DNA of 64,000 nucleotides from Humisphaera borealis (GCF_015169395.1 NZ_CP063458.1:3410001-3474000), one strand, 5' to 3'. Positions 25,647 through 34,721 are shown, numbered from the stretch's first letter. Numbers and translations: made by a program. Notes: generated by a model not told the origin, from the sequence alone.

Positions 25647-26291
25647 TTACTTCGCCGGCTCGGCCGCGAGCGCCTTCTCGAGGACGTCAATCACCTTGGC
25701 GTCGTCCGGCTTGGTCTTGGGGGCGATCCGCGCGATTGTCGCGCCGTTGCGGTCGACGATGTACTTCTGGAAGTTCCAGGAGACGTCGCCTTCCATGCCC
25801 GGCGTGCTGGTCAACTGCTTGTACAGCGGGTGGATGCCTTCGCCCTTGACGACAATCTTGCCCATCATCGGGAACGTGACGGCGTACTTGCTGCTGCAGA
25901 ACTCCTTGATCTGCTCGTTCGTCCCCGGCTCCTGCTTGCCGAACTCGTTGGCGGGGATGCCCACGATCACCAGGCCCTTGCCCTTGTACTTCTCGTAAAC
26001 CTCTTCGAGCTGCTTGTACTGCGGCGTGTTGCCGCACTTGCTGGCCACGTTCACGAACATGACCACCTTGCCCTTGAGCTTGGAAAGGTCCGCGTCCTTA
26101 CCTTCGATGTCCTTGAGGGTGTGGCTCAGCGGGCTGTCCTTGGCCGGGGCCTGCGTGGGTGCCGTGATCACATCGCCGGCGGCGGGCTTCTTGGCGGCGG
26201 GCTTTGCGTCGGCGGCGATCGCCGAACCGCCCAGGACCAGCGACGACAGGGCAACCAGGCAGGTTCGCAGTTTCGACGTAAAGATAGACAT
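25647..26291 (-). CDS. Exported glutathione peroxidase-family protein
   Basis: A 214-residue thiol peroxidase of the GPx family. A signal peptide (MSIFTSKLRTCLVALSSLVLGGSAIAA) and a Lys/Pro/Ala linker precede the thioredoxin-fold domain (~residues 55-214). The catalytic tetrad is visible: C86 in NVASKCGNTPQ, Q120 in NEFGKQEPG, and W172/N173 in SWNFQKY. It is a Cys enzyme, not selenocysteine. It probably reduces hydroperoxides with thioredoxin-like donors in the periplasm. It stands alone, convergent with the metallophosphoesterase. Confidence 0.9.
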   Translation of the reverse strand: MSIFTSKLRTCLVALSSLVLGGSAIAADAKPAAKKPAAGDVITAPTQAPAKDSPLSHTLKDIEGKDADLSKLKGKVVMFVNVASKCGNTPQYKQLEEVYEKYKGKGLVIVGIPANEFGKQEPGTNEQIKEFCSSKYAVTFPMMGKIVVKGEGIHPLYKQLTSTPGMEGDVSWNFQKYIVDRNGATIARIAPKTKPDDAKVIDVLEKALAAEPAK

Positions 26292-26503
26292 GGACCAATC
26301 TCCGGGAAGTTAAGGGTTGGGATGCCGCACGCCTCAGGCGAAACAACGTCGCTGGGGTAAGGTATCGGCGTCCGAGGAGTCTTACCGACGCGGGAGAGAC
26401 CCGTTTATTTCGACGCTTATTCCACGACGCCGCGCTCCGCTTCGCGTCGCGGCTAACCCGGGCATCTGTAGACGCGGGGCGTTCTCGCTTAGAATCCTAG
26501 CCC

Positions 26504-26986
26504 ATGAAGTCCTATGAGGTCATTCGCGATGCGGTTGATGAGCCCGGTGTGAAAGCCGTCGCGGCGGCGATGCGCGTCTCCGCGGCGCTGGTCTACAAAT
26601 GGTGCGAGCCCCCGGCCGACGCCGCCGACCCGGACAACTCCGGCGCCCGCAACCCGCTCGACCGCGTCCGTGAGCTTTACGTTAACACCAAGGACCGCAA
26701 GCTCATCGACTGGCTCTGTCACCAGGCCGGCGGTTTCTTCGTCGCCAACCCCGACCAGGACGCCAGCATCGAACTGGACGAGCGCGTCTTCACCGAAACC
26801 CGAGGCATGGTCCGCGACTTCAGCGAACTGCTCGACACCATCACCGAATCACTCGAGCAAACCCCCGGAATCGACAAAGACGAGGCCGACCAGATCCGGG
26901 AGAAGTGGCAGGATTTGAAGGCGTCGGTCGAGCGGTTTGTGATCGGGTGCGAGAAGGGGTTTTATCACGTGCCGCATAAGAAATGA
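26504..26986 (+). CDS. Phage CII-like helix-turn-helix protein
   Basis: A 160-residue cytoplasmic protein. The N-terminal region (SYEVIRDAVDEPGVKAVAAAMRVSAALVYKWCEP) has the layout of the phage regulatory CII-like family: a helix, a GVKAVAAAMRVS turn and a recognition helix ALVYKW. The C-terminal half is a long helix-rich region (FTETRGMVRDFSELLDTITESL, broken here by reading) that may oligomerise. No other phage genes are near, so it is probably a domesticated regulator and not part of a prophage. The ATG at 26504 follows a leader with no clear SD. Confidence 0.65.
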   Translation: MKSYEVIRDAVDEPGVKAVAAAMRVSAALVYKWCEPPADAADPDNSGARNPLDRVRELYVNTKDRKLIDWLCHQAGGFFVANPDQDASIELDERVFTETRGMVRDFSELLDTITESLEQTPGIDKDEADQIREKWQDLKASVERFVIGCEKGFYHVPHKK

Positions 26987-27074
26987 GGGCGAAGGCACGA
27001 AGGCAAAAAGGCACGCAGGCACGAAGGTGGATCATTCCCTTCGTGCCTGCCTGCCTTTTTGTCTTTGTGCCTCT
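26985..27074. repeat. Long inverted array of cacgaagg units at a convergent junction
   Basis: The gap between the CII-like gene and zwf is almost entirely one imperfect stem: a ~40-base arm of cgaaggcac/aaaaaggcac units, an ~11-base loop, and its approximate reverse complement. The aaaaagg and cctttttg segments give U-runs on both strands, so it could act as a bidirectional terminator. Confidence 0.7.
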
Positions 27075-27075
27075 C

Positions 27076-28638
27076 CTACAGACTGCACGCCACGATCGGC
27101 TCCGCCTCGCCGTCGCCGCTGTGCAGCCAGCGGCGGCCGTCGAGTTCGATGAGCTGCATCGATTCCTTCGGCCCCCAGCTTCCCGGCGTGTAGGTGCGCG
27201 GCGCGAGCTTGCTCTTACGCCAGCCTTCCTGGATCGGGTCGATCACCGCCCAGGCGGCTTCGACTTCGTCACCGCGAATGAACAGCGTCTGGTCGCCGAG
27301 CATGGCGTCGTAGATCAGCCGTTCGTAGGCTTCGGGCGGTTCGACGTTGAAGGTCGTCTTATAGAAGAAGTCGAGGTTCACCGGCTTGATGTTCATCGTG
27401 CCGCCGGGCACCTTGCCGTTGATCCGCCATTCGATGCCTTCTTCGGGCTGCACGCGGATGATCAGGTCGTTCGGATAAACCGGGCTGTCGCATTGCTTCT
27501 GGAACAGCGTCAGCGGCGGGCTGCGGAAGCGGACGACGATCTCGCTCAGCTTCTCGTCCAGGAACTTCCCCGTCCGCAGATAGAACGGCGTGCCGCTCCA
27601 ACGCCAGTTGTCGATGAACAGCTTCATCGCGGCGAACGTCTCGGTCTTGCTGTCGGCGGGAACGCCCTTTTCCTTCAGGTAGCCGTCGGACTTCTGCCCG
27701 GCGTGCTCGCCGGCGGTGTACTGGGCGCGGACGGTGAACTGATCGACCGCTTCGGGCCGAATCGGGCGGACCGACTTATACACCTTGGTCTTCTCGTCGC
27801 GAATGCTGACGGCATCGAGCGAGGCCGGGGGTTCCATCGCGACCAGCGCCATGAGCTGGAACATGTGATTCTGGATCATGTCGCGCGTCGCGCCGCTCTT
27901 GTCGTAGTACCCGCCTCGACTGCCGACGCCGAGCGTCTCGCTGACGGTGATCTGCACGTGGTCGATGTACTTGTAGTTCCAGATCGGCTCGAAGATCGAG
28001 TTGGCGAACCGCAGCACCATCAGGTTCTGGACGGTTTCCTTGCCCAGGTAATGGTCGATGCGGAAGACCTGGCTTTCCTTGAAGTGACGGTGGAGCTGGC
28101 TGTTGAGTTCCTTGGCGCTAGGCAGGTCGATGCCGAACGGCTTCTCGATGATGATTCGCTTCCAACTGTCGGTCTTCACTTCTCCGACATCACCCGCCCG
28201 GCGGCCGAAGCCGGCGGTGTACTTGCCGAGGTTCTCGATGATCGGCTCGAAGGTTTCCGGCGGTGTTGAAAGGTAGAAGAGGCGGTTGCCTTCGGTGCCA
28301 TGCTTCTTGTCGATGTCTTCGAGTTTCGTCGCCAGCGCGGCGTGCGCTTCGGCCGAACCGTAGTCACCCTGATGGTAGTAGACGGCCGACAGGATGCGCT
28401 GGAGCAGCGTCTGATCGACAGACGACTTGCTGCTGCGGGCGAACTTCTCGACGGCCTGCTTGAACTCGGCGCGAAAGGCCTCATCCGACATCTCGGAGCG
28501 GGCGTAGCCGACAAGGGCAAACTTTTCGGGCAGCAGCTTTTCCCGCCCCAGCTCGTAGATCGCAGGCAGAAGCTTGCGCTTCGCCAGATCGCCGCTGGCA
28601 CCAAAGATAACCAACGTTGAAGGACGTGCTGTCGCCAT
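27076..28638 (-). CDS. zwf: Glucose-6-phosphate 1-dehydrogenase
   Basis: A 520-residue enzyme oxidising glucose 6-phosphate to 6-phosphogluconolactone with NADP, the first step of the oxidative pentose phosphate pathway. The start at 28638 (MATARPSTLVIF) has aaagg seven bases upstream and gives the normal N-terminus with the nucleotide-binding GASGDLAKRKLLPA. The active-site motif RIDHYLGKE is intact, and length is normal. Neither pgl nor gnd is adjacent. It is transcribed alone or with the small lipoprotein gene 220 bases upstream. Confidence 0.95.
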   Translation of the reverse strand: MATARPSTLVIFGASGDLAKRKLLPAIYELGREKLLPEKFALVGYARSEMSDEAFRAEFKQAVEKFARSSKSSVDQTLLQRILSAVYYHQGDYGSAEAHAALATKLEDIDKKHGTEGNRLFYLSTPPETFEPIIENLGKYTAGFGRRAGDVGEVKTDSWKRIIIEKPFGIDLPSAKELNSQLHRHFKESQVFRIDHYLGKETVQNLMVLRFANSIFEPIWNYKYIDHVQITVSETLGVGSRGGYYDKSGATRDMIQNHMFQLMALVAMEPPASLDAVSIRDEKTKVYKSVRPIRPEAVDQFTVRAQYTAGEHAGQKSDGYLKEKGVPADSKTETFAAMKLFIDNWRWSGTPFYLRTGKFLDEKLSEIVVRFRSPPLTLFQKQCDSPVYPNDLIIRVQPEEGIEWRINGKVPGGTMNIKPVNLDFFYKTTFNVEPPEAYERLIYDAMLGDQTLFIRGDEVEAAWAVIDPIQEGWRKSKLAPRTYTPGSWGPKESMQLIELDGRRWLHSGDGEAEPIVACSL

Positions 28639-28858
28639 ACAAAGCCTTTCTATCGCGGCAAAACCCGGCAATTCGCAGGACAAAGACAAGCAATCGTTTA
28701 TTACGCGGCAGAACGGGCAGTGTAAAGAGGGGTCAGGGCGATTGGATGGAGGGGCGCTGAGATCGCAGCCGGCGACAGAGGCGCTTGCTTCTCAAGCAGT
28801 GATCCGTGTCGACTCACGATCTGGAAACCCGTCCACCTACACACTGCGACATTTCCCC

Positions 28859-29128
28859 TTACGACCCCATTCGTATTTCGAGAACCATATCCCGGGGCAC
28901 CCAGATTTCAGTGCCGTTTTCGTCAATGACGACCCAGTCGCCGGTCACCTTTTTCAGGATGCCGCTTCGCTGCTTCTGCAGCGGACCGCCCGCGACGGTC
29001 ACCGGGCGGTACTCGACAGTGGCCTTACGTCCGGCGGCCGAGGATTCTTCCGATCCGCCGCCACAACCGGCGACGGCTGATACGATGATGGCCGCCAGCG
29101 CGGCGACCTTGATCGAATAGTGGGTCAT
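28859..29128 (-). CDS. Small lipoprotein
   Basis: An 89-residue predicted lipoprotein. The start MTHYSIKVAALAAI leads to a lipobox VSAVAGC followed by a Gly/Ser spacer, so processing by the LspA encoded in this window is expected. The mature part ends in a compact beta domain (SGILKKVTGDWVVI, then GTEIWVPRDMVLEI) resembling small SH3/Sm-like folds. A GTG at 29146 would add six residues. Function unknown. Confidence 0.65.
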   Translation of the reverse strand: MTHYSIKVAALAAIIVSAVAGCGGGSEESSAAGRKATVEYRPVTVAGGPLQKQRSGILKKVTGDWVVIDENGTEIWVPRDMVLEIRMGS

Positions 29129-29428
29129 ACCCGCAAGGGATACCACGAAACGGCCTCAGCCTCCATCAACCTCCGGTTAGGGGTGTGGCCATTTTTCCGG
29201 GCGGCCATTGTGGTGCGGGCTTTCGGCCTGCATTTCCGCTGCACAAACATCGTTTGTTCCATACCGCCCGGAAAAATGGTCACGCCCTCCGGTTAGCGAC
29301 CGCTAGATTGTCGTTTCGTCGACTCTTGCGGCGAGTTATGCTGTCCGTCGCTCGTCGGACCCTTGTCCCGAGCGCGACCCGCTGGCGCTCGTCGGCGGCG
29401 ACCCTCTCTTTCGCGGAAGGAAACGATC
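29129..29428. repeat. Imperfect long inverted repeat in divergent intergenic region
   Basis: Arms at about 29176-29204 and 29264-29292 match as reverse complements (gtggccatttttccgggcgg against ccgcccggaaaaatggtcac), with a ~60-base interior that holds smaller pairs. It lies between two divergently transcribed lipoprotein genes. No gene is supported. Confidence 0.65.
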
Positions 29429-30286
29429 ATGCGACGCTTGCTTAAACTCTTTGCGCTGTCGAGCCTGCTTTCGGTCACCGGGTGTCTTGAACTGATGCAG
29501 GCCTACACGCTGAACCCCGACGGGTCCGGCAAGGTGGTCATCGACACCGTCACACCCGCCCGCAATCAATTCGCTCCGCAGGACAAACCCCAGAAGCCTG
29601 AAGACATCGTCAAGGAAGCGATCCAGGAACGGATTTCCGGCGGAGCCGGAATTGACGCCTGGTCGGACATCTCGTGCGAACTGACCAAGGAAGGCAAGAT
29701 TCACTTCCGTGGCACGGCCTACTTTTCAGATATCAACGCGCTCAAGGCGGACAATGGCGGCGGTGGCGGCGACCTGTCATGGACGAAACAGGGCGACGCC
29801 ATGGTCCTGATGATGAAGAGCAAGAACGAGGGGCAAGCCGGCCAGCCCGTGCCGGATGCGGAGGTCGATCAGCAGGTTCAACAGGAGAAGATGCAGTATC
29901 AGCAGATGAAGCCCATGATGGCAGCGATGTTCGACGGCATGAAGGTCGAGATCTCGGCCCGGCTTCCCGGCAAGGTCGCCGAGGCGAACATCTTCACACA
30001 GAAGGACAACGTCGCCACGCTCCAGATCACCGGAAAGCAGATGATGGCTGCGATGGAAAAGATCAACGGCGACGACAAGCTGCTCAAGGCCAAGATCAAG
30101 GCCGGCAAAGGCAAGGGAGAAGACGACTTCATGTTCGAACAAATCTTCGGCAAGAAGGGCCCGGCCCAGGTCAAGGTGACCGGTGCCAACGCCCCGCTGT
30201 TCGACTACAAGGCCGAAGTCGCCAAGGCCAAGGCCGGCGAGGCGGCGATGTTCAAGAACCTGGGTGTCACGCCGCCGGCGAAGTAG
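29429..30286 (+). CDS. Lipoprotein of unknown function
   Basis: A 285-residue predicted lipoprotein. The ATG at 29429 (ggaagg upstream) gives a short signal with lipobox LSVTGC at residues ~14-19. The mature protein begins LMQAYTLNPDGSGKVVIDTV, a pattern common in exported proteins that describe a beta sheet with alternating charges. The middle is Gln/Met-rich and helical (QQVQQEKMQYQQMKPMMAAM), and the C-terminal part is Lys-rich with FMFEQIFGKKGPAQVKV. No enzyme motif is visible. A perfect hairpin follows the stop. Confidence 0.65.
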   Translation: MRRLLKLFALSSLLSVTGCLELMQAYTLNPDGSGKVVIDTVTPARNQFAPQDKPQKPEDIVKEAIQERISGGAGIDAWSDISCELTKEGKIHFRGTAYFSDINALKADNGGGGGDLSWTKQGDAMVLMMKSKNEGQAGQPVPDAEVDQQVQQEKMQYQQMKPMMAAMFDGMKVEISARLPGKVAEANIFTQKDNVATLQITGKQMMAAMEKINGDDKLLKAKIKAGKGKGEDDFMFEQIFGKKGPAQVKVTGANAPLFDYKAEVAKAKAGEAAMFKNLGVTPPAK

Positions 30287-30302
30287 CCGGACTGGCCCCG
30301 GG

Positions 30303-30338
30303 GCGATCGCACCGCAGTTGAACCTGCGGTGCGATCGC
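30303..30338. repeat. Perfect 15-bp hairpin
   Basis: Arms 30303-30317 and 30324-30338 are perfect reverse complements with a six-base loop, each containing gcgatcgc. It lies 17 bases after the lipoprotein stop and lacks a T-tract. It may be a terminator or an mRNA-stabilising end. Confidence 0.7.
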
Positions 30339-30390
30339 TCATCGGGTACGCCCTTTGGATGTTTCACTCACCATCGAATCGTCGTCCAGA

Positions 30391-30900
30391 ATGCCTGACC
30401 CGCACATCCCCGTTCAGATTCGCCCCGCCACGCTGGCCGATCTACCGGCCATCAATGACATCTATAACCACTACGTCATCCACTCGACCTGCACCTACCA
30501 GGAAGAGCCCGAGACGATGGAATCGAGAATCGCGTGGTTCCATCGACACGGCGTCAGCCATTCGATTGTGGTCGCTACCGATGATGTCGGGACGATTCTG
30601 GGCTGGGGATCGTTGTCGGCGTTCCACCCGCGTAGTGCCTATCGGTTCACGGTTGAGAACTCGGTATACCTCCGCCATGACGTCCGCGGGCGGGGTCTCG
30701 GCAAGGCGATTTTGGCCGAGTTGATTTCGCGTGCCCGGGATCTCGGCTTTCGTTCGATCATCGCCTTAATCGACGCCGAGCAGGCGGCGTCGGTGGCACT
30801 TCACAAGCGTGCCGGATTCACTCTTGCGGGGCGGCTCACCCAGGTGGGGTTTAAGTTCGGCCAGTGGCTGGATGTGGTGTACATGCAGTTGACGCTTTGA
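30391..30900 (+). CDS. GNAT N-acetyltransferase (phosphinothricin acetyltransferase-like)
   Basis: A 169-residue acetyl-CoA-dependent acetyltransferase of the PAT/MnaT subfamily. The order of motifs is IRPATLADLPAINDIYNHYV, then TYQEEPET, then the central VENSVYLRHDVRGRGLGKAI, in which RGRGLG is the acetyl-CoA pyrophosphate loop, and finally SVALHKRAGF. Relatives acetylate phosphinothricin, methionine sulfoximine or sulfone, or aromatic amino groups. The ATG at 30391 gives the standard N-terminus; a longer in-frame start at 30355 is less likely. It is convergent with the next gene, only three bases apart. Confidence 0.88.
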   Translation: MPDPHIPVQIRPATLADLPAINDIYNHYVIHSTCTYQEEPETMESRIAWFHRHGVSHSIVVATDDVGTILGWGSLSAFHPRSAYRFTVENSVYLRHDVRGRGLGKAILAELISRARDLGFRSIIALIDAEQAASVALHKRAGFTLAGRLTQVGFKFGQWLDVVYMQLTL

Positions 30901-30903
30901 GAG

Positions 30904-31827
30904 TCAATGGTGCGTGGCGATCCATTCCTCCACGTCGGACATGGAGTCCAAGTCGAAAAGTGCCAGAGCCAAAGACTGTAAGTTCTCCTTGGACAGATGC
31001 GCGATGCGATCAAGAAGGTCGCCCGGAACTTCACCAAACCGGTGCGAAATCTGAGCCGTTAACAAGGTCACGATGCCGCGTGCTTCACCGCGTGCTTCCC
31101 ATTCATTGACAATCTGCATAACAACCTCGCGTTCCGGCGACGCAATCGCCTGCAGCTCCCTATCGTACACCTGCATCTCCGCCGTACTCAAGCGGAGATA
31201 GGAATCCATGAAATCGCGAATGAGCGCCTGCCGCGATTTGTCGAGTTTCAGTGTTGCCATCAGACGGAGGCATTCGAGTTTTACCTTGGGCCGGTCCTCG
31301 GCCGCGATCTGCATTTTCGACATCAGCGCCGCGGCTACCGGGTTGGCCTGACGCATGTAATCCCGCCAGTTCAAGCGATTGAGTTGGATGGCGCGGAATC
31401 TGAACAGTACTACATCCAAGTCAGGAAACCGCACTTGAAACGCGTCTGGCTCGGGTCTGGCCGGCGCGTCGTAGGTGAACAGGCCGATGGGATAGACCGG
31501 CATCGCATGTTGTTCCGTCAGCCGGGCGAAATACCGAAACATCCGGGCGGCAAAATCGCTCTGAGCGCCCGACTGCGTTTCAACATGAATGAGAAAAAAG
31601 GCGTTTTCACCGCGGAATCGACACTTGGTTACGAGATCTACCTCGTGGCGTTCGCCGGCGGATAGATCGGTAAAGACCTCCTTGTCCAGAAATTCCAGCG
31701 ATCCCGGCTCAAGGTACTGCGTTACCTGGGGCAGGAAGAGATCGAGGAACTCAATGAAGAAGGTTCGAAGAAGTTGCTTGAAAAGCCTGTCGTGATCCAC
31801 GGCGTCAAATCGTACCAAGATCACCAC
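30904..31827 (-). CDS. Rpn/YhgA-like PD-(D/E)XK nuclease-family protein
   Basis: A 307-residue protein of the widespread transposase-like nuclease group (recombination-promoting nuclease, DUF4351-type). DHDRLFKQLLRTFF at the N-terminus and HEVDLVTKCRF followed by HVETQSGAQSDFAARMFRYFA give the split PD-(D/E)XK pattern (Asp, then Glu-x-Gln). The C-terminal part is helical (REVVMQIVNEWEARGEARG). Such genes are often accessory and mobile, with effects on recombination. The GTG at 31827 has no clear SD. It is eight bases after the VTT membrane protein and likely cotranscribed with it. Confidence 0.8.
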   Translation of the reverse strand: MVILVRFDAVDHDRLFKQLLRTFFIEFLDLFLPQVTQYLEPGSLEFLDKEVFTDLSAGERHEVDLVTKCRFRGENAFFLIHVETQSGAQSDFAARMFRYFARLTEQHAMPVYPIGLFTYDAPARPEPDAFQVRFPDLDVVLFRFRAIQLNRLNWRDYMRQANPVAAALMSKMQIAAEDRPKVKLECLRLMATLKLDKSRQALIRDFMDSYLRLSTAEMQVYDRELQAIASPEREVVMQIVNEWEARGEARGIVTLLTAQISHRFGEVPGDLLDRIAHLSKENLQSLALALFDLDSMSDVEEWIATHH

Positions 31828-31835
31828 GACGAGGT

Positions 31836-32645
31836 CTATTTCGGTCCGTCAGTCCCGCTTCGACCGTCCACCGATTCAGATCGCCGAAAGGATCTCAGCA
31901 CCAACGGCGTCAGAAGAAGCAGATTGATACCGACCACGATCACCCAGAACTGCCATCGTGAGACCCAGTCCGGCCTCGCGCCGGCCGCGACCCAGCCGGC
32001 ATAGACCGGAACGCCACCCAGCGCGGTGCCGATTGCGATATCCCGTCGTTTGATGCCGGTCAGACCGAAGAGATAGTTGCTCACGCCGTAGGGAATCGGA
32101 TAGCTCAGCCGGCAGATGAAGACGACGAGCAGACCGTTGCGGCCCAGGAGTCCGATTGCCTTGTTGAGCCGCCGGGCCCCTTTCCCGTCGCCGATGATGC
32201 GGGATCGGACGAAATCTTCACCAAGCCAGGACGACACCGCCGCCGTCGCCAGTGCGCCGGTGGTGGAACCCAGCATCACTGACCCGATGCCCGCGACAAT
32301 GCCGAAAGCAAACCCGGAGATGATCTGCAGCCACCAGACGGGCAACAGCAAAACGGCACAGACGATGTAGGCAACCACGAACATCAGTAGGAACGAAAGT
32401 GGATTGGCCTGCACCCATTGCCTTGCAGAATCTCCGAGTGCGGCAAGATGTTCCCGGTCCAACAGTCGCCGACCCTGCGCGGTGCCGAACAGCCAGATGC
32501 TCGCGGCGATGACGGCAACGGTGAGCAGGCAAAGGATGACGAGCCTTACGCGGGCGGCCGCTGGCGAAACGGCTCGCTCGACGGCTACCGCCGTTGTCGC
32601 GATAGCGTCTGCGCCCTCTGAAATGGATGCCGCCGGCTCGTTCAT
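31836..32645 (-). CDS. TVP38/TMEM64 (VTT/DedA-like) membrane protein
   Basis: A 269-residue integral membrane protein of the VTT superfamily. The family core is visible: VLLLPVWWLQIISGFAFG, then GSTTGALATAAVSSWLGEDF, then a reentrant segment before LVVFICRLSYPIPYGVSNYL, then GTALGGVPVYAGWVAAG. VTT proteins act as lipid scramblases or undecaprenyl-phosphate flippases, but this member cannot be assigned further. An N-terminal cytoplasmic tail (~30 residues) precedes the first span. It is divergent from the YhaM-like gene. Confidence 0.85.
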   Translation of the reverse strand: MNEPAASISEGADAIATTAVAVERAVSPAAARVRLVILCLLTVAVIAASIWLFGTAQGRRLLDREHLAALGDSARQWVQANPLSFLLMFVVAYIVCAVLLLPVWWLQIISGFAFGIVAGIGSVMLGSTTGALATAAVSSWLGEDFVRSRIIGDGKGARRLNKAIGLLGRNGLLVVFICRLSYPIPYGVSNYLFGLTGIKRRDIAIGTALGGVPVYAGWVAAGARPDWVSRWQFWVIVVGINLLLLTPLVLRSFRRSESVDGRSGTDGPK

Positions 32646-32761
32646 CCGTTCAATTCAATGCGGCCGAGACGAAATGTCCATGAAGGTTTTCAATGCAACA
32701 CGTTAATGTCGAAAGCTTCGGCTCACTTGTCCCCCCGCCCCCATTCCCATAAAACCCCGCG

Positions 32762-33922
32762 ATGCGCCGACTCTTCCTCACCGATTGTGCCGCCGGCGAC
32801 GTCATCGAAGACGTCTACGTCGTCTCCAACAAGCAGCTCGCCCAGGCCGCCAACGGGACCCACTACATCAAGGCGTTCGTCTCCGACCGGACGTCGCAGA
32901 TCTCGGCGCGCATGTGGAAGGCGACGCGCGAAATCTTCAACGTCCTGCCCGACAACGGCTTTGCCCGCATTCGCGCCCGTGTCGAAAATTACCAGAGCAA
33001 TCTGCAGTGCATCATCGAATCGGTCGGCATCGCCGCCGAGGGAACTTTTGACATTGCCGACCTGCTTCCGGTGACGACCAAGAACGTCGACGAGATGTTC
33101 GGCACCCTCTCGGCACTCATGGGCTCGGTACGAAACAAGCACGTTCATGCCCTGCTCCAGGCGTACCTGAAAGACGAACGACTGATGGGTCTCTTCAAGC
33201 GGTCGCCGGCCGCCCAGAGCTTTCATCATGCCTGGATCGGCGGATTGCTCGAGCACACCCTCAATGCATGCGAAGTCGCCAACGCCGTCTGCAAGTTCTA
33301 TCCGACGCTGAATCGCGACCTGGTCCTCGCCGGTGTCTTCCTGCACGACATCGCCAAGACGTGGGAACTGAAGTACGACGCCGCATTCGGCTACACCGAT
33401 GGCGGGCAGCTCATCGGACACATCGTCAAGAGCGCGATGTGGCTGGAACACAAGTCCGCCGTCGCCGGCCAGAAACTTGGTGAGCCGATCCCCCGTCCGC
33501 TGGTCGATGTGCTGCAGCACATCATCCTGAGCCATCACGGCGAGCTCGAGTTCGGCAGCCCCAAGACGCCGGCCACGCCAGAGGCGTTCGCCGTGCACAT
33601 GATCGAGAACATGGACGCGAAGCTGACGCTGATGCTCGGCATCTGCAGGGGCGAAGGCGCGGCGACAGACGGCAACTGGACGGAATACGTCAAGGCGCTC
33701 AACGGCCGGCTCTACCGCCCGGACGTCGCCCCGCCGTCGGACATCAACGCCGGTCCCGAGACGCCCGAACAGCTGTCCGCTGCTCCGGCGGCCAGCCCAA
33801 CGGCCGGACCGTCAGCGGTCTCCGCACCTGCCGCCCCGACATCACCCGCGGTCGACGACGCCGGTGAACCACCAATGAAGATCACCAACCCGCTGTTCGA
33901 GTCGGCGAACCGAAAGCGGTAG
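32762..33922 (+). CDS. YhaM-like 3'-5' exoribonuclease (OB + HD)
   Basis: A 386-residue protein with the two-domain layout of Bacillus YhaM/CvfA-like exoribonucleases. Residues ~1-95 are an OB-fold nucleic-acid-binding domain (YIKAFVSDRTSQISARMW). Residues ~150-310 are an HD phosphohydrolase domain (SFHHAWIGGLLEHTL, FLHDIAKTWEL with H195/D196, ILSHHGELEFGSPKTP). The last ~70 residues are Pro/Ala-rich and probably disordered. The expected role is trimming short RNA or DNA 3' ends. The MazG-like gene follows 34 bases later on the same strand. Confidence 0.88.
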   Translation: MRRLFLTDCAAGDVIEDVYVVSNKQLAQAANGTHYIKAFVSDRTSQISARMWKATREIFNVLPDNGFARIRARVENYQSNLQCIIESVGIAAEGTFDIADLLPVTTKNVDEMFGTLSALMGSVRNKHVHALLQAYLKDERLMGLFKRSPAAQSFHHAWIGGLLEHTLNACEVANAVCKFYPTLNRDLVLAGVFLHDIAKTWELKYDAAFGYTDGGQLIGHIVKSAMWLEHKSAVAGQKLGEPIPRPLVDVLQHIILSHHGELEFGSPKTPATPEAFAVHMIENMDAKLTLMLGICRGEGAATDGNWTEYVKALNGRLYRPDVAPPSDINAGPETPEQLSAAPAASPTAGPSAVSAPAAPTSPAVDDAGEPPMKITNPLFESANRKR

Positions 33923-33956
33923 CTTTGTTCGAGGGTCGAGCGGTTACCATGCCGCC

Positions 33957-34244
33957 ATGGACCCGCAATCCCGCACCATCGCCAGCTTTCAGAAACACAT
34001 CTTCGACAAATACGAGGCCACCGATCGCGCCCGCGGTACGCCGGCGACCTGGCTCTGGTTCTGTGAAGAGTTCGGCGAACTGGCCCGCGCCCTGGCGCGC
34101 AAAGAAGATAAGAAAAACATCGAAGAAGAATTCGCCGACTGCATCGCCTGGCTTTGCACGCTGGCCAACATCAACGACGTAGACCTGTCGGCGGCGATCG
34201 AACGCAAATACTTCTCGGCCGAGGCCAAAGACGGCGTGAAGTAG
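33957..34244 (+). CDS. MazG-like nucleotide pyrophosphohydrolase
   Basis: A 95-residue all-alpha NTP-PPase. The metal-binding pattern EEFGEL (37-42) and EEEFADCIAWL (56-66) matches the ExxE...ExxD of the MazG superfamily at the usual length for a single-domain enzyme. It likely hydrolyses a nucleoside triphosphate to the monophosphate and pyrophosphate in the cytoplasm, as housecleaning or ppGpp-related activity; the substrate is unknown. It is probably cotranscribed with the YhaM-like gene. Confidence 0.8.
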   Translation: MDPQSRTIASFQKHIFDKYEATDRARGTPATWLWFCEEFGELARALARKEDKKNIEEEFADCIAWLCTLANINDVDLSAAIERKYFSAEAKDGVK

Positions 34245-34286
34245 CCGGCCGTCGCCGGCCGCGTCTTGCCCCAGACTTTCCCGAAG

Positions 34287-34721
34287 CTACCGCCCGACCG
34301 CCCTGGTCAGCGCGGCGAGCGTCGCCAGGGGTTTGGCGCGGCCTCCACCCGGCAACGGCGGAAGTTCGACCGCGTCGATGAGTTCGAGAAGTTCGGCGCC
34401 GATCGAAAACACAGTGCCCAGCGACCGAGTGCGAATGACCGTGTAGCGAATCCGCATCAGGCTTCCGCTGCGTACCGCAAGGCGAATCTCGAACACAATC
34501 CCGACAGGCAGCGAGGCACTGCTGGTCAGCCCGATTCCCTGGAGCGAGAGGTCCTTGACCCAGACCTCACGCGGCTCGAGGTAGGTCAGACCAATGCGAT
34601 CCGGGTAGATGGTCGCCTTGGCTCGCAAGCCGACCCTGGGAAACCGTCGTTGCTCGCGACCACCGACATCGGCGCGAAGCGTCCGAATGACTTGCTCAAA
34701 GAGGCAGGCGGTGAGTTCCAT
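34287..34721 (-). CDS. PilZ domain protein (copy 1)
   Basis: A 144-residue protein. The ATG at 34721 (MELTACLFEQV) has aggag eight bases upstream. The c-di-GMP-binding motifs RxxxR (RRFPR) and DxSxxG (DLSLQG) are intact. The N-terminal ~20-residue segment (ELTACLFEQVIRTL) is shared with the second PilZ gene at 58216 (QLTAKMFEQVIKGL), so the two are paralogues. It probably relays c-di-GMP signals to an unidentified partner. No diguanylate cyclase or flagellar gene is near. Confidence 0.85.
   Translation of the reverse strand: MELTACLFEQVIRTLRADVGGREQRRFPRVGLRAKATIYPDRIGLTYLEPREVWVKDLSLQGIGLTSSASLPVGIVFEIRLAVRSGSLMRIRYTVIRTRSLGTVFSIGAELLELIDAVELPPLPGGGRAKPLATLAALTRAVGR

Noticed and set aside
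26983-28269. 428-residue plus-strand ORF
   Set aside because: It is antisense to zwf and begins inside an intergenic repeat array.
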